Assembly (NCBI GenBank): GCA_039090855.1
Contig: CM077012.1
Location: 142,200,541 to 142,264,540, forward strand
Direction of reading: 5' to 3'
Source of the DNA: Macrothele yani
Taxonomy: Eukaryota; Arthropoda; Arachnida; Araneae; Macrothelidae
DNA: 64,000 nucleotides
Under the pieces are notes generated by a model. The model was not told the origin of the DNA. It worked only from the letters and a program-made list of their open reading frames with translations, and ran no database searches. This document shows positions 10,017-21,974 of this stretch, piece after piece. The translations under genes were made by a program, and so were the position numbers. Positions within the stretch are counted from its first letter, which is position 1. Every line of letters starts with the position of its first letter.

Positions 10017-11177
10017 AAGGGTTCATACCCTTTTTTTCAGGCTATTTTTAAGGACCTCATAATTGCTGCATGCAAATATACACGATATACAAAATGTGAG
10101 GTAACTATTACAACATAAGTCATTTTAACACAATAAATCAATTTTGTTGAAACTAATGAATATTCCATTGCACAAATATATGAATTAAAATTAGTTCTAC
10201 TAAAATAAACCTAAATACTCCAACAGAAAAACCAACTAACTTAAAAGTTCCTCATATACATTATTTACTGGTAATACTGGATCCATTATTTGTCCTGAAG
10301 CATATCTTTGCATCTACAGAACTAACACTCTGCTTCTTCGTATTGTGGTGTGAAGCATAAAATTTATTTACTTTGGAATTTCAATTTTCAACAAATTTTC
10401 ACCCATTAATTGTGATTATAGGCCCATCTTTGTGGTTTCGGAAACTTTAAATTTGCATTTGTTTTTCCTTCAAAGTTTATCCGAATTTATATTTTTTTAT
10501 TAATTTACAAATTCATTTTAACAAAAACAGTATTACACATACAGCTTAGAATTTCATATGGCTGTGATTGTCAGTCTTTAAAATTTTTGGTATCTTTACC
10601 TTTCCATTCAATAACTTAATTCCTTCCATTAGAATTACTTTTACAAATATGTACGAACACAGGCTAAGAAACTAAATGCATTAATTCTGTGGGTGGCATC
10701 ACTACAAGTGCTGCAGCTGGGAAAATAACACTTTTATAAAAATGCAGCACAGCTTGTTAGAAATGTTTTAGGTTAATGAAGCAAGTAAACACACTATCTA
10801 AATCAAATAGAAACACACAAGTTCATCGTAACTTAAATCATATCATCGGAACTGAAAGCTTCAAGTTCAATAAAATGTCTGCATAAATTTCAAAACTACA
10901 TTGGCAGAATTCAAAGAATCAAAACTGAACAGTGAAGCATCACTTTCTTTTATTTATTTATTTACTACACAGCTTCCGAATTCCCAAATCTGGAGAAAAT
11001 TTTGGTTTTCGTAGATTTGGATGAATAACACATTTTTGCTTGTGTAACTGTTGCATTTTTATTTTTATTTTATTTTTAAATTCTACAGCTGTAGCACTTG
11101 TAGTAACTTCTTCCATACACTTAATGCAGGTTGATTTTCAACATTTGGCAATAGCAGGGGTGTTAGTGCCCCTACCA

Positions 11178-11285
11178 TGTTTTGGAGCAATTCTTGGAGC
11201 AGGGAAATATGCAATTTGGGACAGAAAAGTTTGGTTTTGGAGCAAAAAATTTGCATTTTGGAGCAGAACTCAGGTTTTGGAGCAG
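11178..11285. repeat. Minisatellite with TTTTGGAGCA core
   Basis: The core (T)TTGGAGCA recurs five times, at about 11178, 11191, 11237, 11259 and 11276, separated by spacers containing AAATTTGCA-like words. It lies inside the hAT-like insertion. No function is evident. Confidence 0.6.
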
Positions 11286-12934
11286 CCAATGATAGTATTT
11301 TTAATTGTTTTAAGTCCATGCTGTGCTTTAAGTTATGTTTATATACTGAATTACCATTATTTTATGAACTATATGAAAAAATGTTATATTTCAGGTTTGT
11401 TGACATTTTACTGCTTCTCTTACGACTGTTAATTAGCATTTCTGTCGTTCCTACAGTGAGATAAATAGGAAAACAATTACACTACCCACGATTTATTGAA
11501 AACTACATGACCTGCAATATTTTAAGCATAACACATTAATATCAGGGATTTTCTTCTGAATGCATTTGTTTCACTGTAACACAAATAGGATGCTGCTGCG
11601 TCAAAGAACTGTTGCTATTGATACTGAACGCTTGTGAATATACCCACTTAGGAAGAATAAATAATATGTAATCACTGTTTGTTGTTTGGTTTTTAGCAGC
11701 ATATTTTTCGAGATTCATGGCATTCCGATTAAAATACATTATTTCTGAAACCAACCAACTGGCAAGCCACGCATACGTGGTTTGAGTGTTCATCACAAAC
11801 TCCTAAGGTTTTCTGAAGGAAAACATACCTTCGATATAAAAGGAAAACTAATGTAACATTTAATAATCAAATTGGAACCAAAACTATAAGATAACAGTGA
11901 AAACTATATGCACCATCTTTAAGCAGTTGCACCATGATACTCTTCATACAATGTTTTTTTTTCAAGTAATTATCAATGTCAAACTTTCGTTATTGCTGTG
12001 AACAATTACAACTGGAACCAAAACTATAAGATGATAGTGAGATTTAGTAAAGTTGGTTAGATAAAAGCTGCTTCTATCGCTTAACGCTTGCACAGTGACG
12101 TTTTGGCACAAGATCCCCCACCCCCTCTTCTTCAGTAGTAGAATCAATGTATGACTTTTTTGTTGTTGCTGTCTGAAAGAGCCACTTTTCTTGCATACAT
12201 GGGATCCTGCATGTATGGACATGGACATTAAGCAGACGATTGCGAGTTAGTAAGTGGTTCAACGCACCTTCCACCTGGAAGGTGGAAAGTGTGAGGGTGA
12301 AGATGTTCCCCAAGGTGGACCAAAATGAGAAAAAGAAAACCTCCTAAAAATTCTGATCCTTGAACGTACGGGGCAAAATTCAGACTTTAAATAAGAACCA
12401 AAAGATCAGTATTCCTGATAATTGATTACAAGTTATGCGATATAAACAAGCCTTTCATTTATCCATAGCACTCGTGAGCGATTTTAATTAACATACACGA
12501 GACTGACGAAGAAAAATAACAAAGCTGTACTTTTTAATTTGGTGAAAAATCAGACTGCACGGCGAGAAAGTGTGAATATTACAAAGCATGAACAAAACTG
12601 AATCGTTTACTGTAATTTATTTATGAAAATATTTAACTAGATCACACCACTGTATTCACAATTATAAAATTAGTGAATTCCAAACAAAATAGGGTGGTTT
12701 TGAAAGAGAGCTTCGAACAGTTTTTTTTTTTTTCCTGGTTTTGTTCTTGTACTTGCTAAAACATTAGCTCTGGTTTCCTCTTGCGAGGAAACCCTACTTT
12801 CTTCTCAGCAAGTTCCACGGCCATATTTGTCTTTTGTTGACTCTGCCACTGCACAGCATCCACTGTTAATTTTTTTTTTTTCTGCTCATAGTTTTCCTTA
12901 TACCATTTTTCTTTGTTACTTTTCTTTCTTTTTA

Positions 12935-13870
12935 TTCCCTCAGATGACAATTTTATCCATCATGCTTAAAGAACTTTCAGCCTGAGAACCATGAATTCTG
13001 ATATCAGAGCTTTAACTATTTTAGATAAATGGTGTAATTTTCAGAGAATTAATACTTTTTTTTTTTTTGAACACCATGTATCAATTCTTACAAATTTCCC
13101 AACTTCGTCACTTCTGTTTTCGGAAATTTCCCCCACCCTTATCAAGCTAAAATGCACACATATTTATGAGGGTGATTACATTTAACAACTACATAGGAGT
13201 GGAAACATCGCGGGGAAGGGGGGCGATACAATTACGGAAGAAATCTTCGCTTAGTCTGACTTCAGTTTTCGGAAATTTATCCAACATTTTCAAGCTGAAA
13301 TACAAATATTTATGGAATAAAATGATATCTAACAATACTGGGTAGAAGAAACATCGCGAGAAAAAAAAATTATGATTACCAGAGAAATCTGACCTTAGTC
13401 TACTTTCAGTTTTCGAAGGATGAAATTCTGTCCTCCAACGGAGAACCCCCCCCACACACACACACACCCCCACCCCCACCAATCCTCCCAAAATTTCAGT
13501 TCAGTTATACATCGATTTCGTACATGGTCCAAATGATAACAAAAAAAGACAGAATTCCTCGAATCAGCGCGAGAATCTCGTCGCCGAAGATTAAGGGGAA
13601 ATTTTCGGGCGGCCTAACTTCCGTTTTCGGAAATAGTTGCCTACAATTTCAAGCTGAAATTATGCAATGAAATTATATTTAACAATACTCAACAGAAGCA
13701 ACATCGCGAGAGGAGAAAAATATGATTACGGGAAAAATCTGCACTTCGTTTAACTTCAGTTTCCGAACGTTTAAAAAGACAAATCAACGTCCCCTGATGG
13801 AATACGATCCCCCAACTAATAACCCGAAAATTTCTTCACTTTTGCATCTATCTTGAAAATGAGAAAAAGA
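12935..13870 (+). repeat. Dispersed five-unit array, copy 1
   Basis: Five units share the pattern ATTACGGGAGAAATCT, a short variable part, and CTTCAGTTTTCGG, at about 13090, 13228, 13370, 13600 and 13725. Between them lie AAATACAAATATTTATGG and AACATCGCGAGA blocks. The block starts with GATGACAATTTTATCCATCA. The same start, unit order and uneven spacing recur at 44935-45740 inside another element. No coding sequence is apparent. A run of CACACACACC lies at 13450-13470. Confidence 0.7.
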
Positions 13871-14642
13871 AAAAACAAAGGGGCTCCGCGAATCTATGAA
13901 ATCAATTTTTCAGCTCCTTTTTTTGCAACTACTGACATGGTAATTTCTGCCAATTCTTCATTTTTTTCCTTTATTAATTTTCGAAAAGTATTTGATTGAA
14001 GGAAGCAGTTCATATCTCTCATCAATTCCCCTTGGGTTTCTCTAATTCGGCAATATTTTTTTTCTACTTTCAGTTTTTTCGTACTAAGCATTTGCAATTA
14101 ATTCCTCCTCAATTAAGTTACGTTTCCTCCCAGATGTTGCTTGGGACATTTTTTTTTTTTCCCGGCATCTAAATATTGAACATATTTCTGTCTAGCTGAA
14201 AAGACAAGCTCTAAGCTCTTTACTTAGTACCACATTCTCTAATAAATAACAGAAGATAACGATCTGAACTGCACTGACCCCACGCAAAGAAAACAAGAAG
14301 CCAGCAAGAAATCTAATCTAAACCAAAGTGATTTGAAGGTAGCGGGTTGGCAAACTGCCAAAAGCAATACAGAACATGGGTAAACTTTTGCGACATGCGA
14401 TACATAAAACCATCATCAGTATGCTAATGAAACCAGCTGGCCTGCGTAACACGCGCATTTCTTTGGTTAAAAAAAAAATTACGACCTTTTTAATGACCGA
14501 ATATAATATAATTACGGTGTTTTCAAGGACTTTTTAAGAGCCCTTAAAAACAGAACAGAAATTAAAGAGTTCTAAGGGCCCTTAAAAAGGCAAATGGAAA
14601 TTACGGAGTTCTTAAGGACTTTTAAGGACCGTACGAACCCAG

Positions 14643-15113
14643 TGGACTTCACTGGGACCCCTGGTAAGTCTACAAACATCTGTGACCGGCCAATGTTATG
14701 TGCGCATCCTTTCCGACGAGGTACACCTGTTCATGTCCTGCATTCATGCTGATGGGTTGGGCCTGTTCCAACAGGACAATGCACCTCCACACAAGTGTCG
14801 GGACACCACATTATGGTTAGAGGAGCATTTATCTGAGTTTGAGGTGTTGCCATTCCCACCCAAGTCCCCCAGATCTGAACGTGACAGAACACATTTGGGA
14901 TGCCATGCAACACGCTATCGAACACAGGAATCGTGGACCTCTGAATACACCCGAAATGTGGAACGCTCTGCAGGAAGTATGGTGTGCATTGCTTACAGCA
15001 TATTTTCAGAAGCTAGTGGATTCCGTTCCCTGTCTTATTTCTGCAATCCTGCGCTCCCGTGGGGGACCTACCAAGTATTAGACTGGTGTACCAGTTTTTC
15101 TGGCACTTCAGTG
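14643..15113 (+). pseudogene. Tc1 transposase, right part of the split copy (family Tc1-C)
   Basis: The reading resumes with WTSLGPLVSLQTSVTGQCY and has the second catalytic motif LGLFQQDNAPPHKC. A frameshift near 14866 then leads, in the 14839-15081 frame, to SPPDLNVTEHIWDAM, containing the catalytic glutamate, and on to the family C-terminus LRSRGGPTKY. The right terminal repeat ends with TTTTCTGGCACTTCAGTG at 15113. Joined with 9641-10016 it represents most of one transposase with its N-terminus missing. Confidence 0.85.
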
Positions 15114-15489
15114 CGTGTCGGGTGATGCACAACATATCGCCTCTCCTTGAGAAATGTCAACCCCGCCTTCTCGTGGTGCATCCTGTTCCCACTAAAGGGG
15201 CTCTGACGACCGTCAGTAGTGGTATAACTATACCATCGGGATCAGAGGAAATGCTATCCCACACTCACCAACCCGCTTGGCCAACATGGTGAGTTATGGC
15301 CAAACCCCTCCAAAATGACTCCACAACTTAAATCTTGGCCCTCAGTCTCTGGCAGCTGGAATGTACCTGACCAAGGCAGCGGCCAGTGCGACATGAAGGC
15401 AGAGGGTGCTAAGAATCACCGGAGGACCGGACTAGGCTGCCATTTGATGCTGACCTTGGCTGCTTACAACTGATGCTCCCTATCTTCTG

Positions 15490-16215
15490 ATTCAAGGCTT
15501 CTTGAATTGGAAGAAAAACTACAAAGGATCAAGTGGGACATCGTCGGGCTAAGTGAGGTAAGGAGGAAAGGAGAAGATCTCATTGAACTGAAAATGAAGA
15601 CATCTCTTCTACTATCGTGGGACTGATACTGGCAGAACTAGTGGTGTTGGATTTATAATAAACAAGAAACTGAAGGATAAAGTTGTAGAAGTTGAAAGTT
15701 CCTCTAACAGAGCTGCAAGACTCGTTATCCAGCTCTCGAGAGGATAACGGGCACAGATTATTCAAGCTTATGCACACCCACCACAAGTCACCCTGATGAA
15801 GAAATTGAAGAATTTTACGAGGAAATTCGGAATATAAATAACAAAGGCAAACAGCACTTTATCATTTTGGGTGATTTCAATGCAAAAGTAGGGCAACAGC
15901 AACAGATGAAACTTCGGTTTGTAAATTCGGTTACGAGAACAGAAATCAACAAGGAAATACTCTTAGAATTTGCAGAAGCAGAAAGGTTTTTCATCATGAA
16001 CTCCTTTTTCAAGAAAAAGCCACACAGGAAATGGACATGGAGACATCCGAATGGGACGACAAGTGAAATTGATTTTATTATGTGTAACAAAAAATTCGTC
16101 ATTGAAGACTGCAGAGTGCTAAACAAGTTCAACACAGGTAGTAACCATAGATTGGCGAGATGTAAGATGCACCTCAACACTAAACTCGAACGTGGCAAGC
16201 TCATAAAACAAACAA
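15490..16215 (+). pseudogene. RTE endonuclease domain, broken
   Basis: Reading across frames gives LLELEEKLQRIKWDIVGLSE (the catalytic glutamate motif, here followed by VRRKGED), then HFIILGDFNAKVG with the GDFNAK motif, then EIDFIMCNKK and TGSNHRLARCKMHLNTKL, where family members have GSDHR. The last motif therefore has N in place of the catalytic D. Stops and shifts fall around 15590-15760. The intact frame 15867-16226 covers only the C-terminal part. The endonuclease would nick DNA for target-primed insertion. Confidence 0.75.
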
Positions 16216-16263
16216 AAATGTATTGACATAACCAACCTTAAAAAGCACTGTAATACCTTCAAG

Positions 16264-18240
16264 TTGGAACTGAGGAACAGATTCTCTGCTTTAGAAGGCC
16301 TAACATTGGAAGAAGTGGATATTTCTGAAGTTAACAGAAAACTCACCAAGGCTCTTATGGAAACAGCAACAAAAATAGGTGGTACTAAGAACAACTTACA
16401 TATGAAGAAATTTTCAGGAAAAACAAAAGTGTTGATGCAAAAGAGAAGAGAGATGAGGACAAATAAAATCTTAACTTCCAACGTGGAATACATAGAGCTA
16501 TGCAAGACAGTGCGAAAAGGTATCAATGAAGACATAAGAAAATTCAATTGTGAACTAGTGAGGAAAGCAATTGAAAACAACCAGAGCCTGACGAGAGCAA
16601 AAGGACATCTCAGTATGGGAAGAAAACAGATTATAGCTCTGAGAAAAGAAGATGGAACTGTAACAAGAAATAGAAGCGAAATTTTGACTAGGGCGAAAGA
16701 TTTCTATTCAAAACTATATGAAAGAGATGATACACATACTCCAGACATTTCCAAAGGTACCAGAGTTCTTCGAGTCCTCCCAGCAGAAGTTGCACATGCA
16801 ATCAAGAACATGAAATGGGAAAAAGCTCCAGGAGAAGATGGAATTACCGTAGACATCATACAAAAAAGAAAGAAATTAAAACAGTACTCGCCCAAGTTTT
16901 CACTCCATGCCTTAATGAAGGGAAGATTCCTGAGGATTGGAACAGTGCTACAATGATCCTGCTACATAAAAAAGGTGACATTGAGGATATCAGGAACTAC
17001 AGACCTATCAGCCTCCTATCAGTTGTTTATAAAATCTTCACTAAAGTTCTTTCACACCGCTTGAAGGTACCAATGGACATGGCTCAACCAAGAGAGCAAG
17101 CTGGATTCAGGAGTGGCTACAGCACTATAGATCATATCCATGTACTTAGAGAACTAATTGAAAAAGCGAGGGAATATGAACTTCCATTATGCATGGCTTT
17201 TACAGATTATGAAAAGGCCTTTGATTTGGTGAAACCATCAGCAGTTACAATGGCTTTGAAATTCTGCGGTATTGAAGATTCATACATTAATATTATTCAT
17301 AACATCTATGAAAATGCAAACATTCAGCTATTTGAGAATACAGCACACATAAAAATCGGAAAGGGGGTGAGACAAGGTGACACCATATCTCCGAAGCTCT
17401 TTAATGCCACATTGGAAAATGTCTTTCAATCACTGAAGTGGGAAAACAAAGGGATAAAGACTAATGGAGATTATCTAACTCACCTTCATTTTGCTGATGA
17501 TGTAGTCATTTTTGCAACTACCCCATCAGAGCTGTAGAGTAGGATCCAGGAACTTGCTGACAAAAGTAAAGAAGTGGAATTAAAAATGAACTTTCAGAAG
17601 ACAAAAGTGATGTACAATGCTTTTACAAGAAATGAAGATTTATCGATTGATGGGGAAAAGCTGAAGATAACCAATAACTACATTAATCTTGGACAGCAGA
17701 TATCAAGTGAGGGTCACATTGATGAAGAAAGTAATCGGCGTATAAAACTTGCCTGAAGAGCGTTTGGAAGAAAAAATGATTTTCAAGAGCAATATGCCAT
17801 TGCCTTAAAAGAAAAGTGTTTGATCAATGCATCCTTCCAGTGCTTACGTACGGTGCAGAGGTGTGGACCTTAACTAAAAGAGACATACAAAGACTACAGA
17901 CAACTCGAAGAAGCATGGAGAGATTCATGCTTGGTGTAACCAGGAGAGATAAGAAGCGGAACTCGTGGATCAGAAAAATTACAAGAGTGGAAGACATGAT
18001 CAGAGTAAAATCCCTGAAATGGCAATGGGCTGGACATATTGCCAGAAGGACAGACCATCGATGGACAGCTGAAATTTTAGACTGGATTCTGAGAGACAGG
18101 AAAAGACCCAGAAGAAGACTACATGGGAGATGGGCGGATGAAATTCGAAAGTATGCGGGAGTAACATGGAGGAGACTGGCACAAGACATGACCATTGTGG
18201 AAGAAACTTGGGGGAGACCTTCATCCAGCAGTGAATCGAT
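16264..18240 (+). pseudogene. RTE reverse transcriptase and C-terminal region, broken
   Basis: Frames 16264-16956 and 16815-17537 overlap at a frameshift near 16860 (A-rich) and together encode the RT domain. Motifs are NYRPISLLSVVYKIFTKVLS, AFTDYEKAFD (motif A aspartate), GVRQGDTISPKLF (motif B) and LHFADDVVIFA (motif C, FADD). A stop at 17535 is followed by MNFQKTKVMYN in 17574-17756. A further shift leads to DQCILPVLTYGAEVWTLTK and WAGHIARRTDHRWTAEILDW in 17816-18310. These are standard RTE features. At least three breaks make this copy inactive. Confidence 0.85.
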
Positions 18241-18259
18241 AATGGTTGACAATGATATA

Positions 18260-19478
18260 CACTATCTACCAACAAGTAATTGGACACCTGTGATAGCAAA
18301 GGAAAACTAAGTTTATTCACCTTCAATAGTTGGTGGAACCTCCACGAGCGGCGATTACAGCTGCAACCCTCCGGGGCATACTCTCAACCAGGCGTTGTAC
18401 GACGGCTAGCGGTATCTTCTTCCACTCTGCTTGGAGAAGACAGGTCAGTTCCTTCACCGATTTCGGACGGTGGGGGCACCCGTTAAGTCGATGCTCCAAC
18501 TCGTTCCAGAGGTGCTCGATAGGGTTAAGGTCCAGGCTCTGCGCAGGCCAGTCCATTCGATTAACCCCATTGTCACCATACCAAGCCATGGTGGACCTCA
18601 CAACATAACAGGTGGCATTGTCATCCTGAAAGTAACATGGGTCCACCCCGTAAAACTGCCACAACGTAGGAAGCGCATGGTCATCCAAAATGGTGCAGTA
18701 GGTCTCTGCTTTGAGTCTACCAAGAATTGCGACCAAGGATCCCGTGCCATACCAGGAGAAACGCCCCCATAGCATAATTCCACTGCCGCCGAACTTCACA
18801 GTTGGAACAATACATTCCTGCAGGAGGCGTTCTCCAGGCAGACGCCAAACCCAGACCCCGCCACCCGAATGGTAGAGGGTGAACCTTGATTCGTCGCTCC
18901 AGAGAACCTGTTTCCACTGTACAACGGTCCACTGTTGAAGTTCTTTGCACCACGTTAGCAGAGCAGCGCTATTGGACTTGGTGATCAAAGGCTTGTGGGC
19001 AGCAGCACATCCATGATAACCGAGCAGATGGGCTTCCTTATGGATGGTATTCATCGAAAGAACACTCCCGGATACCTGTTGAAACTCCTCGTGGTTGTGG
19101 TTTATCGATTTGGTGCGGTTCTTCCGAATTTTTTCTGGCCAGCACCCGTCTGTCTCCAACTCCCAATTTTGTGGGTCTGCCCGGTCGGGGCACATTCCGA
19201 CAGTCACCTCTCATCTTCCACTTGCCAATCACGTAGGCCACTGTCGATTTTGGGTACTTGAACTCGCTGGATATGTCACATATGGATCGGCCATTATTGT
19301 GATACCCAACGATTACACCTTTCTTGAAATCAGAGAGCTCCGAACTGCGTGGCACCTTGCATGCGACTGGTTGCGTTGTTGTTTCCCACACGATATTTAA
19401 CAGCGGCGGCCGTGACGTGCATCAGGACCGCAGATATCGTCGATTGCAGGGTGTCCAATTACTTGTTGGTAGATAGTG
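18260..19478 (-). mobile_element. Tc1-type transposon, family Tc1-A copy 2, complete ends
   Basis: A 1219-bp element with perfect 29-bp terminal inverted repeats, beginning CACTATCTACCAACAAGTAA, at 18260-18288 and 19450-19478. It is flanked by TA on both sides (18258-18259 and 19479-19480), the Tc1/mariner target duplication. The transposase is on the minus strand. The insertion site is the ATGATA tail of the RTE LINE. Sequence quality and intact ends suggest it is younger than copy 1. Confidence 0.93.
18323..19391 (-). pseudogene. Tc1 transposase (family Tc1-A), near-intact with one frameshift
   Basis: The N-terminal half (19391-about 19140) has SDFKKGVIVGYHNNGRSICD, KYPKSTVAYVIGKWK and GRPTKL. 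The catalytic half (19207-18323, 294 codons) keeps all three acidic residues: VLWSDESRFTLY, CYFQDDNATCY and LDLNPIEHLWNEL, with 34 residues between the second D and E (DD34E). It ends with RGGSTNY and a stop. The only major defect seen is a one-base shift near 19130 in an AAAAAATT run, which could be a sequencing error. If so, this copy might encode a full transposase of about 350 residues. Confidence 0.88.
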
Positions 19479-19481
19479 TAT

Positions 19482-19785
19482 ATATAGCAAAGTTTTTCTC
19501 AGCGAGAAAATTCAACCAAGACCAGAAGAGATTAAAGTCTAGCAGGGCATGCTTGATCCATATCTCCTGGTTGGACACTGAAAGCGTCCAACCCAGGAGA
19601 CGTGGATCAAGCATACATAGGGTCTACTTCACGCACATTGAACACCCGAATCAAGGAACATATGTACAGAGTTCAGGCTGGAAGTACGACAACTGCACTC
19701 GCTAGATTGGTTCACACGGGAACACTTTCCCATCTGGAAGGAAGCGACAATCTTTCTTACACCAGGTAAGAGGTCGCATTTAACT
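19482..19785 (+). pseudogene. GIY-YIG endonuclease remnant of a Penelope-like element
   Basis: One frame around 19630-19770 reads TLNTRIKEHMYRVQAG and TTALARLVHTGTLSHLEGSD, resembling the middle of a PLE GIY-YIG domain: the R-x-K-EH helix followed by A...H. The GIY and YIG motifs themselves are not seen, and the frame is short. The remnant follows an imperfect hairpin at 19550-19613. The family is different from PLE-A and PLE-D. Confidence is moderate to low because only one helix-rich segment supports it. Confidence 0.45.
19550..19613. repeat. Imperfect 27-bp inverted repeat (hairpin)
   Basis: Left arm 19550-19576 begins TGCTTGATCCA. Right arm 19586-19613 ends TGGATCAAGCA. A 9-base loop, ACTGAAAGC, separates them, and the arms differ at about two positions plus one extra base. 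It lies just upstream of the endonuclease remnant. Confidence 0.8.
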
Positions 19786-21385
19786 TTTGCCGGAAGTTTA
19801 TTCATTATTTGGAGGGGACATTTATGCTGCAACCACCATGTTCCACATGTTGTACAGAGACCTTGAACATTCTTGTTTTCGGACAATGCTTTTCATAATT
19901 CGACAGGTCAACTTGATACAATTTAATCATTCATCAGTATTTTAATCTTGTGTTTTGTCAGTTTGCAGCTTTTCCAAACTAAGTGGCATTTTGTAATTAA
20001 GTCATATACATCATATATATGTTTAGGGCTAGCCCACCTTTCTCTTTTTTTAGTGTATCTGATGATGGATCCCAGTGCAGGTGTCCAAAAGGTCTTATGA
20101 TTTTAACCTTTTACTTTTGTGTTTTAATAAAACTTATCTGGGTGTTCCAGTACAGACCCTGGACTGTACCGTGCCCAGGCTGCATTTTTTCATTATTGTA
20201 CAAGTTCTGCACATAGTTCATTATTTAAAAAAAAGAAATGTTGGTACTTTTCTTACCTCAACTTACCGTAACTCTTCTCTCACCATTTTCAATAAAAATC
20301 TTCAGTGGTTGGTGCCACTAATTTTCCTTCATTGCTTGATGTTACATGGAGTTATACTTACACAAATCTTGCATAGTAGTGGTGATTAAGCAAATTACTG
20401 TCCCACTCGTACAATTTATTGAGCTCTTTACTTCACATTTATATTTCTTAAATTCAGTGGGATTTCACAAAATTAAAAAATAAATACCTTTTGTTTTTAC
20501 CGATCTTTTACAATTATTTGAAAACCATACCTGCACATTTTTCTGTTTCATCATACATCTGTTTTCTTTTTAAGTTAAACACTGAATGCTGAAAAACCAA
20601 CTGTCAAGAGTTTCAGATGGGGGTCCCCCCCTACATCAAAAGCAATTTATGACTCATTATTTCCTTTGAATGTGATGTCACATTTCAAGGATCACATGCA
20701 GCAGGAGTACATATCCAACTGCTTTAATTTTTGCAGCACTCAGCACTATAAGGCTTATGGAACAAGAAAAGACAGCAGAAAAGTGCTTTAGGATGCATCA
20801 CACTGCTGATGAAAATTTCAGTCCAGTGGTCCTGTACCAACCACAAATTTGAGTATATGCAATAAAACTTCCTGTATCCCATTACCCTGAGTACATGCAG
20901 ATCAATTGCCAAGTTCCAACTTCTGCCTTAACTTTTCAATAGCAGATTCAAATCCACGTGACTGCTGGATTTTTAAATTAATGCGGGAATGATTAAATTT
21001 ATTGTGTTTTCTACAATATAATATCTTGTGTTCCAGGAACTATTTATGATAAATGATTCAAATTGGAAACCATTTTATTGTGTCAGTTTTTAGAATAGCA
21101 CAGGCATGCAGTACATTGAAGAAAATGAAGCATGTGGACCTGGTGAAAATTTAAAATTTGGAATCTATTTATTAAAGATATATATTTCAAGCCTGTATGT
21201 TATGCTATACGATAAAATCAATTCTAATGGCTACATGTACACATTTTGTTGCATATAGTACTGTCTGAAGCATCAGACTGAAATTTAAAGCAAAAATGTT
21301 CACAGAAACTAGTTTAAATATCATTTACACAGTATTATTTCTAACATGCATTACATTTTTTTTAGTCTAATGTTTTACTTCACTG

Positions 21386-21425
<40 letters not shown>

Positions 21426-21877
21426 ATTATAATGGGTTGAGCTGAGACCTCAAACCCCATTTCTCCTAAAAGTTCTAGTTTTTTTAACTGAGATTTTTGG
21501 GGAATGGAACCTCTCACAGTTAGCAAGGGTGGCTGTGTCTAAATTGTTAATCTTTCTCAGTACATAGCTGACATCCCAACCACAAAATGAAGTACAACAG
21601 TAATACTAAATGTACTGAGGGAAACTGGCAGAACAGCACACATTCTGTTTTACGCACTATATGACTGAGCCGCTGGGTCACCTAAGTTTTCAGCAAATGG
21701 GCAGAGCTGCATTCCCACTAGAGGTGTGTGGTTTGGTTATATAAACTTCAAACAAAACTGCATCAATAAAAGAAAAAGGTCAATGAAGCCCACTGCCTTC
21801 AAAAGAAAGGTGGATTTAGAGTAATTTTTCTTTTATTTGAGTGCAAAGGCAAATAATGTATTTGGCTTTGCAATGAA
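19786..21877. other. LONP2 intron, only a poly(T) tract noted
   Basis: About 2.1 kb of AT-rich sequence with no recognised gene or transposon end. A run of 31 T residues lies at 21390-21420, followed by GAGGGATTATAATGGGTTGAG. It could be the tail of an unrecognised minus-strand retroposon. Confidence 0.45.
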
Positions 21878-21974
21878 CAATAAATATTTGTAAATGCATT
21901 TATGGCACCTCTATTCATAGTGATTGTGGAATAACTTTTTTTACGGGTCTTTTAGAGGTTATTTTTAATGAAAG

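Larger units (their letters stand above)
10017..14642. mobile_element. hAT-like DNA element interrupting a Tc1 copy
   Basis: The insertion splits the Tc1-C transposase between codons for W-T. Its ends are inverted: the left reads GGGTTCATACC (10019-10029) and the right, reverse-complemented, reads GGGTTCGTACGGTCC. Just inside, TTAAGGACC-type repeats recur at both ends. TGGAC is present on both sides of the insertion, within AGCTGGAC left and AGTGGAC right, which could be an 8-bp duplication with one base lost. Such ends are common in hAT-type elements, an inference from memory. No transposase was recognised inside, so it appears non-autonomous. It carries a minisatellite (11178-11285) and a five-unit array (12935-13870). 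Confidence 0.65.
15114..18257 (+). mobile_element. RTE-type LINE retrotransposon, nearly full length but broken
   Basis: About 3.1 kb, close to the usual RTE length. It has an apurinic-type endonuclease (about 15480-16210), a reverse transcriptase (about 16260-17760) and a C-terminal region ending near 18240. It has no poly(A) tail. The end is GGTTGACAATGATA, followed elsewhere in the family by GATGATGAT, which is typical of RTE. It directly follows a Tc1-C right end. A Tc1-A copy is inserted in its last bases at 18258. A 5'-truncated second copy of the same family lies at 61392-61670. Confidence 0.8.

Noticed and set aside
12756..12950. Lysine-rich minus-strand frame (MSSEGIKRKKSNKEKW..)
   Set aside because: It is driven by T-rich homopolymers and has no recognisable domain or splice sites.
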